64,000 nt of DNA from DASQYE01 sp036389315 (lineage in GTDB: Bacteria; Acidobacteriota; Blastocatellia; Pyrinomonadales; Pyrinomonadaceae): positions 372,001 through 436,000 of the forward strand of contig DASVQF010000011.1 of the NCBI GenBank assembly GCA_036389315.1. Reading direction: 5' to 3'. Below the pieces are notes generated by a model. The model was not told the origin of the DNA and searched no databases. It saw only the letters and a program-made list of their open reading frames with translations. This document shows positions 34,546-43,672 of the stretch, one piece after another (position 1 is the first letter of the stretch; each line of letters begins with the position of its first letter). A program made the translations under genes and the position numbers.

Positions 34546-34752
34546 ATGAGTCAAAACGAAGTGATCGCCAACCAGCAGAGAATCATCTCCAACCAGGAAG
34601 AGATCAAGGCGAACCAGCAAGCCTTGCTGGCGAACCAGGAAACCCTCAAGGGCAACCAGGAAAAGCTGGACAAAATCCTCGCCAATCAGGAACGTATGGA
34701 AGCAAATCAGAGACAGATTCTATCGAATCAGGAAAAGATTCTGGCGAAATAA
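34546..34752 (+). CDS. Small heptad-repeat coiled-coil protein with Asn-Gln in every heptad
   Basis: 68 aa, nearly all one coiled coil. From residue 8 the sequence repeats NQxxIxx/NQxxLxx about eight times (NQQRIIS, NQEEIKA, NQQALLA, NQETLKG and so on), interrupted once by a three-residue insertion (KLDKILA). With Ile/Leu at position a, Asn falls at d in each heptad. Asn at d is known from trimeric coiled coils such as autotransporter stalks, where it binds anions in the core. No signal peptide. ATG 34546 has AGGG upstream; an overlapping GTG is one codon earlier. It has its own promoter and a downstream terminator. Function unknown. Confidence 0.8.
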   Translation: MSQNEVIANQQRIISNQEEIKANQQALLANQETLKGNQEKLDKILANQERMEANQRQILSNQEKILAK

Positions 34753-34766
34753 GGGCTCTGGCGAGC

Positions 34767-34810
34767 GGGGCAGCCTCCGGCCGAACTAAAGAGAGGGCTG
34801 CCCCTTCTGC
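34767..34810 (+). terminator. Rho-independent terminator after the coiled-coil gene
   Basis: GGGGCAGCC (34767-34775) pairs with GGCTGCCCC (34796-34804), with a purine-rich loop and a short TTCTGCTCTC tail. It lies 15 bases past the coiled-coil stop, so that gene is probably a monocistronic unit or an operon end. Confidence 0.65.
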
Positions 34811-34880
34811 TCTCAAACTCTCTTGCACCCGGCCTTGTCTCCTCAAACATTCAAATCCAGTGATCTTAGGTTAAGACCTG

Positions 34881-36716
34881 ATGCGCCGCAGCTTACCAGT
34901 CTACGTTCTATTTCTGCTGCTCATACAGTGGCTCGCCGCCTGTGTTAAGAATCCGCCGGCCACCAATTCCAACAATTCCGAGCAGCCGCAGGCTTCTCAG
35001 GCAACGACACAAGCGCCCGCCTCGCCAGTAGAAGCGCCGCGCCCTTCCGGGCCCATAGAGTTTGCGGACGTGACGGCTCAGGCCGGGATTCGCTTTAAGC
35101 ACACAAGCGGGGCGGCCGGCAAAAAGTATCTGCCCGAGACGCTCGGGGCCGGATGCGCCTTCCTGGATTACGACTCGGACGGGTGGCAGGATGTGCTGTT
35201 CGTCAACTCCGCCAACTGGCCCGAGCAGAAGGGTCAGAAATCCTTCCCTGCGCTCTATCACAACAACCAGGACGGCACTTTTACGAACGTCACGGCGCAG
35301 TCAGGGCTCGCCGTCGAGATGTACGGCCTCGGCGTAGCCGTGGGCGATTACGACTCGGACGGCCAGCTCGACATCTACTTTACCTGCGTGGGCCCAAACC
35401 GCCTTTTCCGCAACCTGGGCGGGGGCCGCTTCGCCGACGTTTCTTCTAAAGCGGGCGTCGATGACCCGGCGATGTCTACGAGCGCCGCCTGGTTTGATTA
35501 CGACCGCGACGGCCGTCTTGACCTGTTCGTCTGCAACTACGTGGAGTGGTCTCCGGACAAAGATCAATTCTGCACGCTCGACGGCAAGAACAAATCCTAC
35601 TGCACGCCGCAGTCTTACAAGGGCCAAAGCTCACAGCTTTATCACAATCGCGGCAACGGGACTTTCGAGAACGTGACGGAGCGCGCGGGCCTCTTTGACC
35701 CGACGGGGAAAGCCCTCGGCGTGGCGCTTCTCGATTACGACAACAACGGACTGCTTGACCTCTTCGTAGCCTGCGACACTGAGCCCAACAAGCTCTACAA
35801 GAACAACGGCAACGCCACCTTTACCGACGAGGGCGTGGCTGCGGGCGTGGCCTTCAGCGAGGCTGGCACGCCGCGCGCAGGGATGGGCGTGGACGCAGGC
35901 GACTACGACGCCTCCGGCCGTCAGTCGATCATCATCGGCAACTTCACCAACGAGAGCATGGCCCTTTATCGCAACGAGGGCACGGGGCTCTTTACAGATG
36001 AAGCGCAAGCTTCCGGCATCGGCCGCATGTCGGCGCAGTCTTTGACCTTCGCCTGCTTCTTCTTCGACTACGACCTGGACGGGCTGCCCGACATCTTCGC
36101 GGCCAACGGCCACGTCTCGGACGACATCTCCGTCGTCCAGCCGCAGGTCAAGTACGCGCAACTGCCGCACCTGTTTCGTAATCGCGGCAAGCGTAAGTTC
36201 GAGGAAGTGACGGCGAAGCTCGGGCGCGCTTTGCAGCGTGCGATGGTCGGCCGAGGCGCAGCCTACGGCGACTACGACAATGACGGCGACCTGGATTTGC
36301 TGATTACGACCAATAACGGCCCGGCGCGTCTGCTCCGCAACGACAACGGAAATCAGAACGACCTGCTGCGCATACGGCTCACGGGCACGCGCTCGAACCG
36401 CGACGCCATCGGCGCGCGCGTCACAGTCCAGGCGGCGGGCGGCCTGAAGCTCTCGCAGATGGTCAAGACGGGTTCCAGCTATTGCTCGCAGAGCGAGCTG
36501 CCGCTCACCTTCGGTCTCGGCCGGGCCGAAGACAAAGCCTGCACGATAGAGATCAGTTGGCCCAGCGGGCAGGTGGACAGGATTCCCGATGTCAAACCCA
36601 ATCAGGCCCTCACCATTCAGGAAGGCAAAGGCATCACGAGCGCCGCGCCCGTCATCTTCGCCAGGCAAGCGCCGCCAGCCTCGCCTTCGCCCACACCTCA
36701 GCCCCAGACGAAATAA
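34881..36716 (+). CDS. CRTAC1 family FG-GAP/ASPIC (UnbV) lipoprotein
   Basis: 611 aa. The signal peptide ends in WLAAC (lipobox, Cys21), so it should be a lipoprotein, followed by an Asn/Gln/Pro-rich linker. FG-GAP repeats (LDYDSDGWQDVLFVNS, FDYDRDGRLDLFVCNYV, FDYDLDGLPDIFAANG) form the propeller. The ASPIC domain is at the C-terminus (NRDAIGARVTVQAAGGLKL, LTFGLG, ISWPSG), then a Pro-rich tail. It is separated from the upstream group by a terminator, so it probably has its own promoter; none is clear. A weak hairpin follows at 36718-36745. Confidence 0.88.
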   Translation: MRRSLPVYVLFLLLIQWLAACVKNPPATNSNNSEQPQASQATTQAPASPVEAPRPSGPIEFADVTAQAGIRFKHTSGAAGKKYLPETLGAGCAFLDYDSDGWQDVLFVNSANWPEQKGQKSFPALYHNNQDGTFTNVTAQSGLAVEMYGLGVAVGDYDSDGQLDIYFTCVGPNRLFRNLGGGRFADVSSKAGVDDPAMSTSAAWFDYDRDGRLDLFVCNYVEWSPDKDQFCTLDGKNKSYCTPQSYKGQSSQLYHNRGNGTFENVTERAGLFDPTGKALGVALLDYDNNGLLDLFVACDTEPNKLYKNNGNATFTDEGVAAGVAFSEAGTPRAGMGVDAGDYDASGRQSIIIGNFTNESMALYRNEGTGLFTDEAQASGIGRMSAQSLTFACFFFDYDLDGLPDIFAANGHVSDDISVVQPQVKYAQLPHLFRNRGKRKFEEVTAKLGRALQRAMVGRGAAYGDYDNDGDLDLLITTNNGPARLLRNDNGNQNDLLRIRLTGTRSNRDAIGARVTVQAAGGLKLSQMVKTGSSYCSQSELPLTFGLGRAEDKACTIEISWPSGQVDRIPDVKPNQALTIQEGKGITSAAPVIFARQAPPASPSPTPQPQTK

Positions 36717-36756
36717 GGGGGCAGCCCCGAGCGGGCGGCTGACCTCTCTTTCGTAT

Positions 36757-36762
36757 TATAAT
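36757..36762 (+). promoter_or_regulatory. Candidate -10 element for the LysR gene
   Basis: A consensus TATAAT lies 47 bases upstream of the LysR start. No matching -35 is seen at 16-18 bases, which would fit a regulator-dependent or autoregulated promoter. Confidence 0.4.
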
Positions 36763-36809
36763 CCTCGGGCTCAAATAGAATTTATCTGCAACGAAAGATT
36801 GCCGAAGAG

Positions 36810-37760
36810 ATGGAACTGTGGCAGTTGCGTACGTTTCGCGTCGTCGCCGAGACGCTGAATTTCACGCGGGCGGCAGAGCGGCTGAACCTGACTCAATCGG
36901 CTGTGAGCCATCAGATCAAGTCTTTGGAGAGCGAGCTGGGCGAGCCGCTCTTCATCAGGGCCAAGCGTGGCGTGAAGCTGACGGAGGCGGGCCAAGTGGC
37001 GCTCGAATATACCGAGCGCATGCTGAACGACGCCGACGCTCTGCGCGAGCGGCTTTCGGGGCGCGAGCACGCTCCCGTGGGCAGGGTGCGCGCGGCCGCC
37101 GCGACGCAGGCTTTCGTGCATCTCTTCGCCTCGCTCTTTGAATCCTTCATGCGCGAGCATCCGGGCATAGAGCTTTCCTTCCGCACGACCGTCAGCACAG
37201 AGCAGACCGTCACGGACATCCTCAACGGCGCGGCCGACGTGGGTTTCGCATCGCTTCCGGTCTATTCGCCGAACTTGCAGGTGACGGAGCTGTTTGAAGA
37301 CGAGCTGGTGCTGGTCGTGGGCCACGCTCACAAGCTGTCCGGTCGCCCTTCGGTCAGCGTCGAGGAGGTCGAGCACGAGCGGCTAATCCTCTTCGAGCGC
37401 GGCGCGTCCATCCGCCGCGCCACAGACATCTTCTTCTCGAAGCTCGGCATCAGCCCGGCCCTCGCCCTCGAATCCAACGACACCTTCTTCATCAAGCTGA
37501 TGGTCGAACACGGGTGGGGCATCTCGCTGTTGCCTTCGTGGGCTATAGACGACGAGGTGCGCGCGGGCAAGCTCTCGCAACTGCGTATCAGCGGGCATCG
37601 CTTGAACCGCTCGGTCGCGATGGTCTCGCTCGGGCGCTTTCAGCCCACGCCGACGCGCGCCTTCCTCGCCTACATCCTCCGCCACAAGGCTCGGCTGCAA
37701 GTCATGGCCCGCAGCGACACCCTGCGACAGGAAGAGAAGGCCCGCGAAAGCAGCCAGTGA
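36810..37760 (+). CDS. LysR family transcriptional regulator
   Basis: 316 aa, typical LysR length. N-terminal winged helix-turn-helix (residues about 3-62): FRVVAETLNFTRAAERLNLT then QSAVSHQIKSLE. A linker helix and a periplasmic-binding-like effector domain (about 90-295, GRVRAAATQAFVHLF) follow. LysR proteins usually regulate a divergent neighbour, but here the upstream gene is collinear, so its targets may be elsewhere or itself. It converges with YjbQ, 48 bases away, with no convincing terminator between. Confidence 0.93.
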   Translation: MELWQLRTFRVVAETLNFTRAAERLNLTQSAVSHQIKSLESELGEPLFIRAKRGVKLTEAGQVALEYTERMLNDADALRERLSGREHAPVGRVRAAAATQAFVHLFASLFESFMREHPGIELSFRTTVSTEQTVTDILNGAADVGFASLPVYSPNLQVTELFEDELVLVVGHAHKLSGRPSVSVEEVEHERLILFERGASIRRATDIFFSKLGISPALALESNDTFFIKLMVEHGWGISLLPSWAIDDEVRAGKLSQLRISGHRLNRSVAMVSLGRFQPTPTRAFLAYILRHKARLQVMARSDTLRQEEKARESSQ

Positions 37761-37808
37761 CGGCCGAAGGCAATCAGCCTGCCTGAGAAGTGAGGCGCGC
37801 CGGCCGCA

Positions 37809-38231
37809 TCACTCGCCGATGATCTTGACGAGGACTCGTTTGCTGCGGCCGCCGTCGAACTCGCCGTAAAAGATTTGTTCCCACGGCCCGAAGTCCAGCT
37901 TGCCATTGGTGACGGCGACGACCACTTCGCGGCCCATGATCTGCCGCTTGTGATGAGCGTCGCCGTTGTCTTCGCCCGTGCGGTTGTGATGATACCGCTC
38001 GGGGCTCGGGTCGAAGGGCGCTAACCATTCGAGCCAGCGTTTGTAATCCTCGTGCAGGCCCGGCTCGTCGTCGTTGATAAAGACGCTCGCCGTGATGTGC
38101 ATGGCGTTAACAAGGCAGAGCCCCTCGCGGATGCGGCTCGCCCTGACTTCCGTAGCCACCTGCTCGGTGATGTTGATGAACGTCATGCGTTCGGGAGTAT
38201 GAAAGGTCAGGTGTTTGGTGTGTGATCTCAT
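37809..38231 (-). CDS. YjbQ family protein (UPF0047, thiamine-phosphate-synthase-like)
   Basis: 140 aa single-domain beta protein. Family hallmarks are visible: GLCLVNAMHITASVFIND, the metal-site cluster YHHNRTGEDNGDAHHK, and GPWEQIFYGEFDG near the C-terminus. Members can weakly replace thiamine phosphate synthase; the true reaction is unsettled. It lies 17 bases before the acyltransferase stop-side gene on the same strand (38249), so the two may be cotranscribed. Confidence 0.9.
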   Translation of the reverse strand: MRSHTKHLTFHTPERMTFINITEQVATEVRASRIREGLCLVNAMHITASVFINDDEPGLHEDYKRWLEWLAPFDPSPERYHHNRTGEDNGDAHHKRQIMGREVVVAVTNGKLDFGPWEQIFYGEFDGGRSKRVLVKIIGE

Positions 38232-38248
38232 CTCTCGGCTCGTGATGA

Positions 38249-39634
38249 TTAGTTTGATGTCTGCACGCTCACCCGCTCGCTCAAGGCTTCATTGCCGAGC
38301 GCGACGATCTCGTCACGTATGGCGCGGCGCTCGACGAGCAGGCGTTTGAAGAACCAGCGGCGCGTGATGAAGAAGAGCAGCGCCTTAGCCCCGCCGACGA
38401 ACTGGTCGAACTCCTCACGGAAGCGCACCGCCGCGTAGCCCGCGAGCGGCGCAAATACTAATGCGCCGAGCGCCGCGAGCGACCCCCACAGCCAATAGCA
38501 GGCGACGGCGAGCGCCGTCCAGGTCAGCGGGAAGAGCAGCATGGCCGCGATGATCTTGATGGTCGAGACCACGTCCTCGGCGTTGCGGGAGAACTTGCGG
38601 GCGACATAACCGGCCAGGCGGTAGGCCGGATAATGCAGCAGCGTGCCGAAGAGCGCGAGCGGCAGGAGCAGCAGAAAGAGGAGCGAGCGTGAGATGAGGT
38701 GCGCGGCGACCGAAAGTGTTGAGCGCGGCGGCGCGAGGTCTTCCGCATCCACTCCGACCTGCTTCAGCTCCTCCTCGTAGCGGCGTATGCGCGCGTCCAG
38801 GGCGGCCAGCCGCTCGGGCGCTCGGGCGCGAAGGAGCGTGTATCCTTCTATGAAGCGCCGCCGCAGTTGAAGCTCGCGCTCAAGGCTCATCCCGTTACCG
38901 GCCCTGTCTTCCGAGGAAAAGATTCTCTCGGCGCGGCTGATGGTCGCGAGCGCCTCTTCGTGTTCGGCGTTGAGGAGGCAGGCCCGCATGGCCGACTCTA
39001 TCTGTTTGGAGAGCGAGCGCACGGCTTCGCGCGGCGGGTCGCCCGACGGGTCTAAGGCGACGGGCTCGACCCGTATGGGCTCGCCGAAGTAGAGGAGGGC
39101 CTCGCTGCGGAATGAAGTCTTGGCCGTGTAGTAGAGACCTGCGGGGACAATCTCGACGGGCAGGTGTTCGCCCGCCGAGGCAGCGCCGAGCGCGATGCGT
39201 GCCGCGCCCGTCTTCAGTGGCTTCAAGCGCGGCTCGTCGTGCGAGACTCCTTCGGGGCAGATGGCTATGGTTCCGCCGCGCTTGAGCAGTGCGCGGCTCA
39301 GCTCGAAGGTCTCGCGATTGCGCGCCGGGTCTTGGCCCTCGTCCTGCTTCCGATAGACGGGCAGCGAATCGAGCGCGCGCACGAAGAATCCGATCACGGG
39401 CATGCGAAAGAGCGGCGCTTTGGCCAGGAAAGAGACTCGGCGCGGCGCAAGGCAGAGCATGAAGGCCGGATCAACCAACCCGTTCGGATGATTGAGCACG
39501 AAGATGACAGGGCACGCTGCGGGTATGCGTTCGAGACCCGCGACCTCTATGCGCCGAAAGAAGACGCGCAGCGCAACCCTGAGCACGGCACATATCAGAC
39601 GCCTCGTCAACGTAAGACTCCCTCCGCCCTCCAT
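38249..39634 (-). CDS. 1-acyl-glycerol-phosphate acyltransferase-like membrane protein
   Basis: About 461 aa. The PlsC-type domain is N-terminal (about 10-220): NHPNGLVDPAF is the catalytic His/Asp motif with one extra residue, SLPVYRKQD and CPEGVSHD are the later blocks (the Glu-Gly substrate-binding motif). The C-terminal half has two or three membrane helices (SLLFLLLLPLALFG, LLFPLTWTALAVACYWLWG). It should acylate lysophosphatidate or glycerol phosphate at the inner membrane. The start is uncertain: ATG 39634 is drawn, but TTG at 39610 has a better GGAGGGAG site; TTG at 39643 is also open. Confidence 0.82.
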   Translation of the reverse strand: MEGGGSLTLTRRLICAVLRVALRVFFRRIEVAGLERIPAACPVIFVLNHPNGLVDPAFMLCLAPRRVSFLAKAPLFRMPVIGFFVRALDSLPVYRKQDEGQDPARNRETFELSRALLKRGGTIAICPEGVSHDEPRLKPLKTGAARIALGAASAGEHLPVEIVPAGLYYTAKTSFRSEALLYFGEPIRVEPVALDPSGDPPREAVRSLSKQIESAMRACLLNAEHEEALATISRAERIFSSEDRAGNGMSLERELQLRRRFIEGYTLLRARAPERLAALDARIRRYEEELKQVGVDAEDLAPPRSTLSVAAHLISRSLLFLLLLPLALFGTLLHYPAYRLAGYVARKFSRNAEDVVSTIKIIAAMLLFPLTWTALAVACYWLWGSLAALGALVFAPLAGYAAVRFREEFDQFVGGAKALLFFITRRWFFKRLLVERRAIRDEIVALGNEALSERVSVQTSN

Positions 39635-39750
39635 TATCGCCAAGCCGTAGAGGCGACGCCAAGCCCTCTTTCGGGGAGATGCAAAGAAAGAGGCTTGGTG
39701 CGATAATAGCCCCGCTTTCCAAAAATCTTTTAAAAATTTTCGAGGACTAT

Positions 39751-41838
39751 ATGAAACGTCTACTCACGTCCACGGCGCTCGTCCTGCTCGCGCTCGTCTC
39801 TTCGGCGATGGCGCAGCCCTCTGCTCGTCGCCTGACCATTGATGAGCTGTTAAAGGTGCATCGCATCTCAGACCCGCAGGTCTCGCCCGACGGCAAGTGG
39901 GTCGCCTTCGCCGTCTCAGACCCGGACGTGGCGGCCAACAAGTCGAACAAACAAATCTATCTGGTCTCGATTGAAGGCGGCGAGCCGCGACTGTTGCCGA
40001 CGGGCGACATGTCTTCGGAGCAGCCGCGCTGGTCACCGGACGGCAAACGGCTCGCTTACATCTCGTCGCAGGGCGGCGACGCACAGGTCTGGACGATTGA
40101 CGTGGCGAGCGGCATGAAGAAGAAGGTCACAAACGCCGTCAACGGCGCGGACAGTCCCGTCTGGTCGCCGGACGGAAGATGGATAGCGTTCGTCTCCGAA
40201 GTCTATCCAGAATGTAAAGACGAGGCTTGCAACCGCAAGCGCGCGCAGGAGGCCAGCGAGAGCAAGGTGAAAGCCAAGCTGGCCGACCGCCTTCTCTTTC
40301 GCCACTGGAATGCCTGGAAGGAAGGAAAGCGCAGCCACATCTTCGTCGCGAGCGCAGACGGCACGGGCGCGGCGCGCGACCTGACGCCGGGCGACTACGA
40401 CGCGCCCCCCTTCAGCCTCGGCGGCCCGCCCGAGTTCGTCTTCTCGCCCGACTCGAAGGAGCTGGCCTTCACTCGCAACACGGACAAGGACGAAGCCCTC
40501 TCGACCAACGGCGACATCTTCACGGTGGCGGTCACGGGCGGCGAGGCGCGCCGCATCACGGCCGAGAATCGCGGGGCAGACTCAGCGCCCCTATATTCGC
40601 CCGACGGTCGCTACATAGCCTATCGCTCGCAGGCGCGGGCCGGGTTCGAGGCCGACCGCTGGGCCCTGATGCTCTATGACCGCCAGACCAACAAGGCACG
40701 CGCGCTCACAGAGCAGTTCGATATACAGGTCGAAGGTTACGTCTTCTCGCCCGACAGCAAGAGGCTTTACCTAGTCGCTGGCGAGCGCGGCCTTCAGCCC
40801 ATCTACACCGTTCCGGTCACGGGCGGCACGCCCGCGAAGCTGGTCGCAGACGGCTTCAACGACGACCTGCGAATCACTGCGGACGGGCGCTGGCTGGTCT
40901 TTACCCGCAACAGCGCGGCGCGCCCGACGGAAGTCTACCGCGCGAGCGCGGACGGCTCAGGCGCGGCTGCCGTGACGAAGGTCAACGATGCTTTCATCAG
41001 CGGCTTCGGCCTTCAGGCGGCGGAGGAAGTGAGATGGAAGGGGGCTGAAGATACGGAGGTGAGCGGCTGGATAGTCAAGCCGCCGGACTTCAACGCTTCG
41101 CGCAAGTGGCCGCTCTTAGTCCTGATTCACGGCGGGCCGCAGAGCGCCTGGAATAACAACTGGGGCTATCGCTGGAATCCGCAGGTCTTCGCAAGCGCGG
41201 GGTACGTGGTCTTCATGCCGAACCCGCGCGGCTCCACAGGCTTCGGCCAGAAGTTCATAGACGAAATCTCGGGCGACTGGGGCGGGCGCGTCTTCACGGA
41301 CATCATGAACGGCGTGGCTCAGGTCATATCCCTTGGCTATGTTGACAAGGAACGCGTGGGGGCGGCGGGCGGAAGCTACGGCGGCTACATGGTCAACTGG
41401 ATAGAGGGGCACAACAACGACCCGCGCTTCCAGTTCAAGGCGCTCGTCTCGCACGCCGGAGTCTTCAACCTGACGAGCATGTACGGCGCGACCGAAGAGC
41501 TGTGGTTTACGGAGTGGGAGTTCAAGGGCACGCCCTGGGACAATCCGGAAATATACACGCGCTGGTCGCCGCACATGTTCGTCAAGGAGTTCAAGACGCC
41601 GATGCTTGTCATCCACGGCGAGTTGGATTACCGCGTGCCCGTCGGCGAGGGGCTACAGCTCTTCACCGCGCTTCAACGGCGCGGCGTAGAATCGCGCCTC
41701 CTCTATTTCCCGGACGAGGGCCACTGGATTCTCAAGCCGCAGAACTCCAAGCTCTGGTACACGACCGTCCTCGGCTGGTTCGATAAACATCTGAAGCCGG
41801 GCGAGCAGATGACGACCAGCGCGAGCGCGCGCCGTTGA
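39751..41838 (+). CDS. Secreted S9 family (prolyl oligopeptidase-type) peptidase
   Basis: 695 aa from ATG 39751, with GAGGA just upstream and a signal peptide (TSTALVLLALVSSAMA) at the front; the frame stays open upstream. The N-terminal half is a WD40-like PD40 beta-propeller (repeated SPDGKWVAF/SPDSKELAF). The C-terminal alpha/beta-hydrolase has oxyanion HGGPQSAW, nucleophile GGSYGGYM, Asp in HGELDYRVP and His in PDEGHW. Dipeptidyl-peptidase or acylaminoacyl-peptidase activity on peptides in the periplasm is likely. It is divergent from the acyltransferase gene. Confidence 0.95.
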   Translation: MKRLLTSTALVLLALVSSAMAQPSARRLTIDELLKVHRISDPQVSPDGKWVAFAVSDPDVAANKSNKQIYLVSIEGGEPRLLPTGDMSSEQPRWSPDGKRLAYISSQGGDAQVWTIDVASGMKKKVTNAVNGADSPVWSPDGRWIAFVSEVYPECKDEACNRKRAQEASESKVKAKLADRLLFRHWNAWKEGKRSHIFVASADGTGAARDLTPGDYDAPPFSLGGPPEFVFSPDSKELAFTRNTDKDEALSTNGDIFTVAVTGGEARRITAENRGADSAPLYSPDGRYIAYRSQARAGFEADRWALMLYDRQTNKARALTEQFDIQVEGYVFSPDSKRLYLVAGERGLQPIYTVPVTGGTPAKLVADGFNDDLRITADGRWLVFTRNSAARPTEVYRASADGSGAAAVTKVNDAFISGFGLQAAEEVRWKGAEDTEVSGWIVKPPDFNASRKWPLLVLIHGGPQSAWNNNWGYRWNPQVFASAGYVVFMPNPRGSTGFGQKFIDEISGDWGGRVFTDIMNGVAQVISLGYVDKERVGAAGGSYGGYMVNWIEGHNNDPRFQFKALVSHAGVFNLTSMYGATEELWFTEWEFKGTPWDNPEIYTRWSPHMFVKEFKTPMLVIHGELDYRVPVGEGLQLFTALQRRGVESRLLYFPDEGHWILKPQNSKLWYTTVLGWFDKHLKPGEQMTTSASARR

Positions 41839-41857
41839 GATTTTCTTCCGGGGAGGC

Positions 41858-42832
41858 ATGATGAGATACAGGCGATTCGGGCGCACTGGCTGGATGGTAA
41901 GCGAGATCGGCTACGGCATGTGGGGCATGGGGAGTTGGAGCGGCTCTGAGGACGAGGAGTCACTCCGCTCTTTGCAACACGCGGTTGATTTGGGCTGCAA
42001 CTTCTTCGACACAGCCTGGGCCTACGGCGAGGGGCGGAGCGAAAGTCTCCTGGGCCAACTCGTGCGGGCCAACCCTGAGAAGCGGCTCTACACGGCGACC
42101 AAGATTCCGCCCAGGAATCGCAAGTGGCCCAGCCGCCGCGAGTTCACCCTGGACGACGCCTTCCCGCCCGATCACATAGAAGAGTACGTCCATCGCAGTC
42201 TCGAAAACAGCGGTCTTGAGAGCTTCGACCTCATACAGTTCCACGTCTGGGAGGACTCCTGGACGGATGACCGGCGCTGGGCAGATAAGATAGAGGAGTT
42301 GAAGGGCCAGGGACTCTTGCGCGCCGTCGGCATCAGCATCAATCGCTGGGAGCCCTGGAACGGCGTGCGCGCCGTCCGCAGCGGTCTCATAGACTCCGTA
42401 CAGGTCATCTACAACATCTTCGACCAGAACCCTGAGGACGAGCTGTTTCCGGCCTGCCGCGACGCGGAAGTGGCCGTCATCGCCCGCGTCCCTTTCGACG
42501 AGGGAACGCTGACGGGCACGCTGACCAAAGAGAGCCGATGGCCCGAAGGCGATTGGCGCAACACCTACTTCGTGCCCGAGAACCTGACTGCGAGCGTCGA
42601 GCGGGCCGACGGGCTCAAGCCGCTCGTGCCCGCTGGTATGAGCATGCCCGAGATGGCCCTGCGCTTTATCCTCGATAACCCCACGGTGAGCACGATCATT
42701 CCAGGCATGCGCAAGCTCTCTCACGTCGAGTCCAACATCGCTGCGAGCGACAAGGGGCCACTGCCCGAAGACCTGCACGCCCAACTGCGACAGCATCGCT
42801 GGGAGCGCCAGCCCAAATCATGGTCACAATAA
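41858..42832 (+). CDS. Aldo/keto reductase
   Basis: 324 aa TIM-barrel NADPH-dependent reductase. Catalytic and cofactor motifs: FFDTAWAYGEGRSE (Asp, Tyr), a Lys in TATKIPPRNR, and the C-terminal NPTVSTIIPGMRKLSHVESN that binds the phosphate of NADPH. Two consecutive ATGs occur at 41858 and 41861; GGGAGG at 41851-41856 is better spaced for the second. It follows the S9 peptidase by 19 bases and precedes DUF2071 by 20. Substrate unknown. Confidence 0.93.
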   Translation: MMRYRRFGRTGWMVSEIGYGMWGMGSWSGSEDEESLRSLQHAVDLGCNFFDTAWAYGEGRSESLLGQLVRANPEKRLYTATKIPPRNRKWPSRREFTLDDAFPPDHIEEYVHRSLENSGLESFDLIQFHVWEDSWTDDRRWADKIEELKGQGLLRAVGISINRWEPWNGVRAVRSGLIDSVQVIYNIFDQNPEDELFPACRDAEVAVIARVPFDEGTLTGTLTKESRWPEGDWRNTYFVPENLTASVERADGLKPLVPAGMSMPEMALRFILDNPTVSTIIPGMRKLSHVESNIAASDKGPLPEDLHAQLRQHRWERQPKSWSQ

Positions 42833-42852
42833 GAGGGAGAGATTAAGAGGGC

Positions 42853-43623
42853 ATGTCAAAGAGAGAATCCGGAAAAGGAAGATCGGGGACGGGCTCGGAC
42901 GACATTGACCGGCTCACCATACGCGAGCGGCCAGATAGCATGCCTATCATGCACCAGAACTGGGGCAAGCTCATCTTCATGCACTGGCGCATCAGCGAGG
43001 CCGCGCTGCGTCCATTGATTCCAGAGCAGTTGACGATTGACACTTACGAAGGGGAAGCGTGGATCGCCATCACGCCTTTTACGATGTGGGGCGTGCGTCC
43101 GGTCTTTACGCCGCCGGTTCCCTTCCTCAGCGAGTTTCACGAGACGAACGTACGCACCTACGTTCACCTGGACGGCGTGCCCGGCGTCTGGTTCTTTTCG
43201 CTCGACGCCAACAGCTCGGTCGCAGTCCTCGGCGCGCGCACGCTCTTTCATCTCCCCTACTTCAACGCCGACATCGAGCTTGAGGAGAAGGACGGGAAGA
43301 TCGACTACGGCCTGCGCCGGACGGACGAACCGCGCGCGGAGCTGAAGACGAGCTGGAGGATAGGCGAGCCTTTGCCTGATTCGGAGCCCGGCTCGCTGGC
43401 ATTTTTCCTGACGGAGCGTTACTGCCTCTACGCAGCAGACAGCAGCAACCGAATCTACCGCGCACGCATTCATCATGCGCCCTGGCCCCTACAGCAGGCG
43501 CGGTTGAACTCCCTGGACTCGACTTTGATCGAATCACAGGGCTTGCCGACGCCTGCGGGCGACCCGCTCCTGCATTACTCCGAAGCCCTCGCCGTAGACA
43601 TCTGGCCGCTGGAAGAGGTCTGA
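42853..43623 (+). CDS. DUF2071 family (YqjF-like) protein
   Basis: 256 aa. The DUF2071 core is recognisable from MHWRISEAALRPLIPEQL through AWIAITPFTMWGVRP and the C-terminal FLTERYCLYAADSSNRIYRA. The fold resembles acetoacetate decarboxylase, but activity is not established. About 30 charged residues precede the core, so a later start (Met32, MHQNWGK region) is possible. Follows the aldo/keto reductase closely and converges with the frameshifted gene at 43673. Confidence 0.88.
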   Translation: MSKRESGKGRSGTGSDDIDRLTIRERPDSMPIMHQNWGKLIFMHWRISEAALRPLIPEQLTIDTYEGEAWIAITPFTMWGVRPVFTPPVPFLSEFHETNVRTYVHLDGVPGVWFFSLDANSSVAVLGARTLFHLPYFNADIELEEKDGKIDYGLRRTDEPRAELKTSWRIGEPLPDSEPGSLAFFLTERYCLYAADSSNRIYRARIHHAPWPLQQARLNSLDSTLIESQGLPTPAGDPLLHYSEALAVDIWPLEEV

Positions 43624-43672
43624 AGATGTCAGAAGATTTGTTCGACCTCTTCATATATCGAGGCATGTGTCC

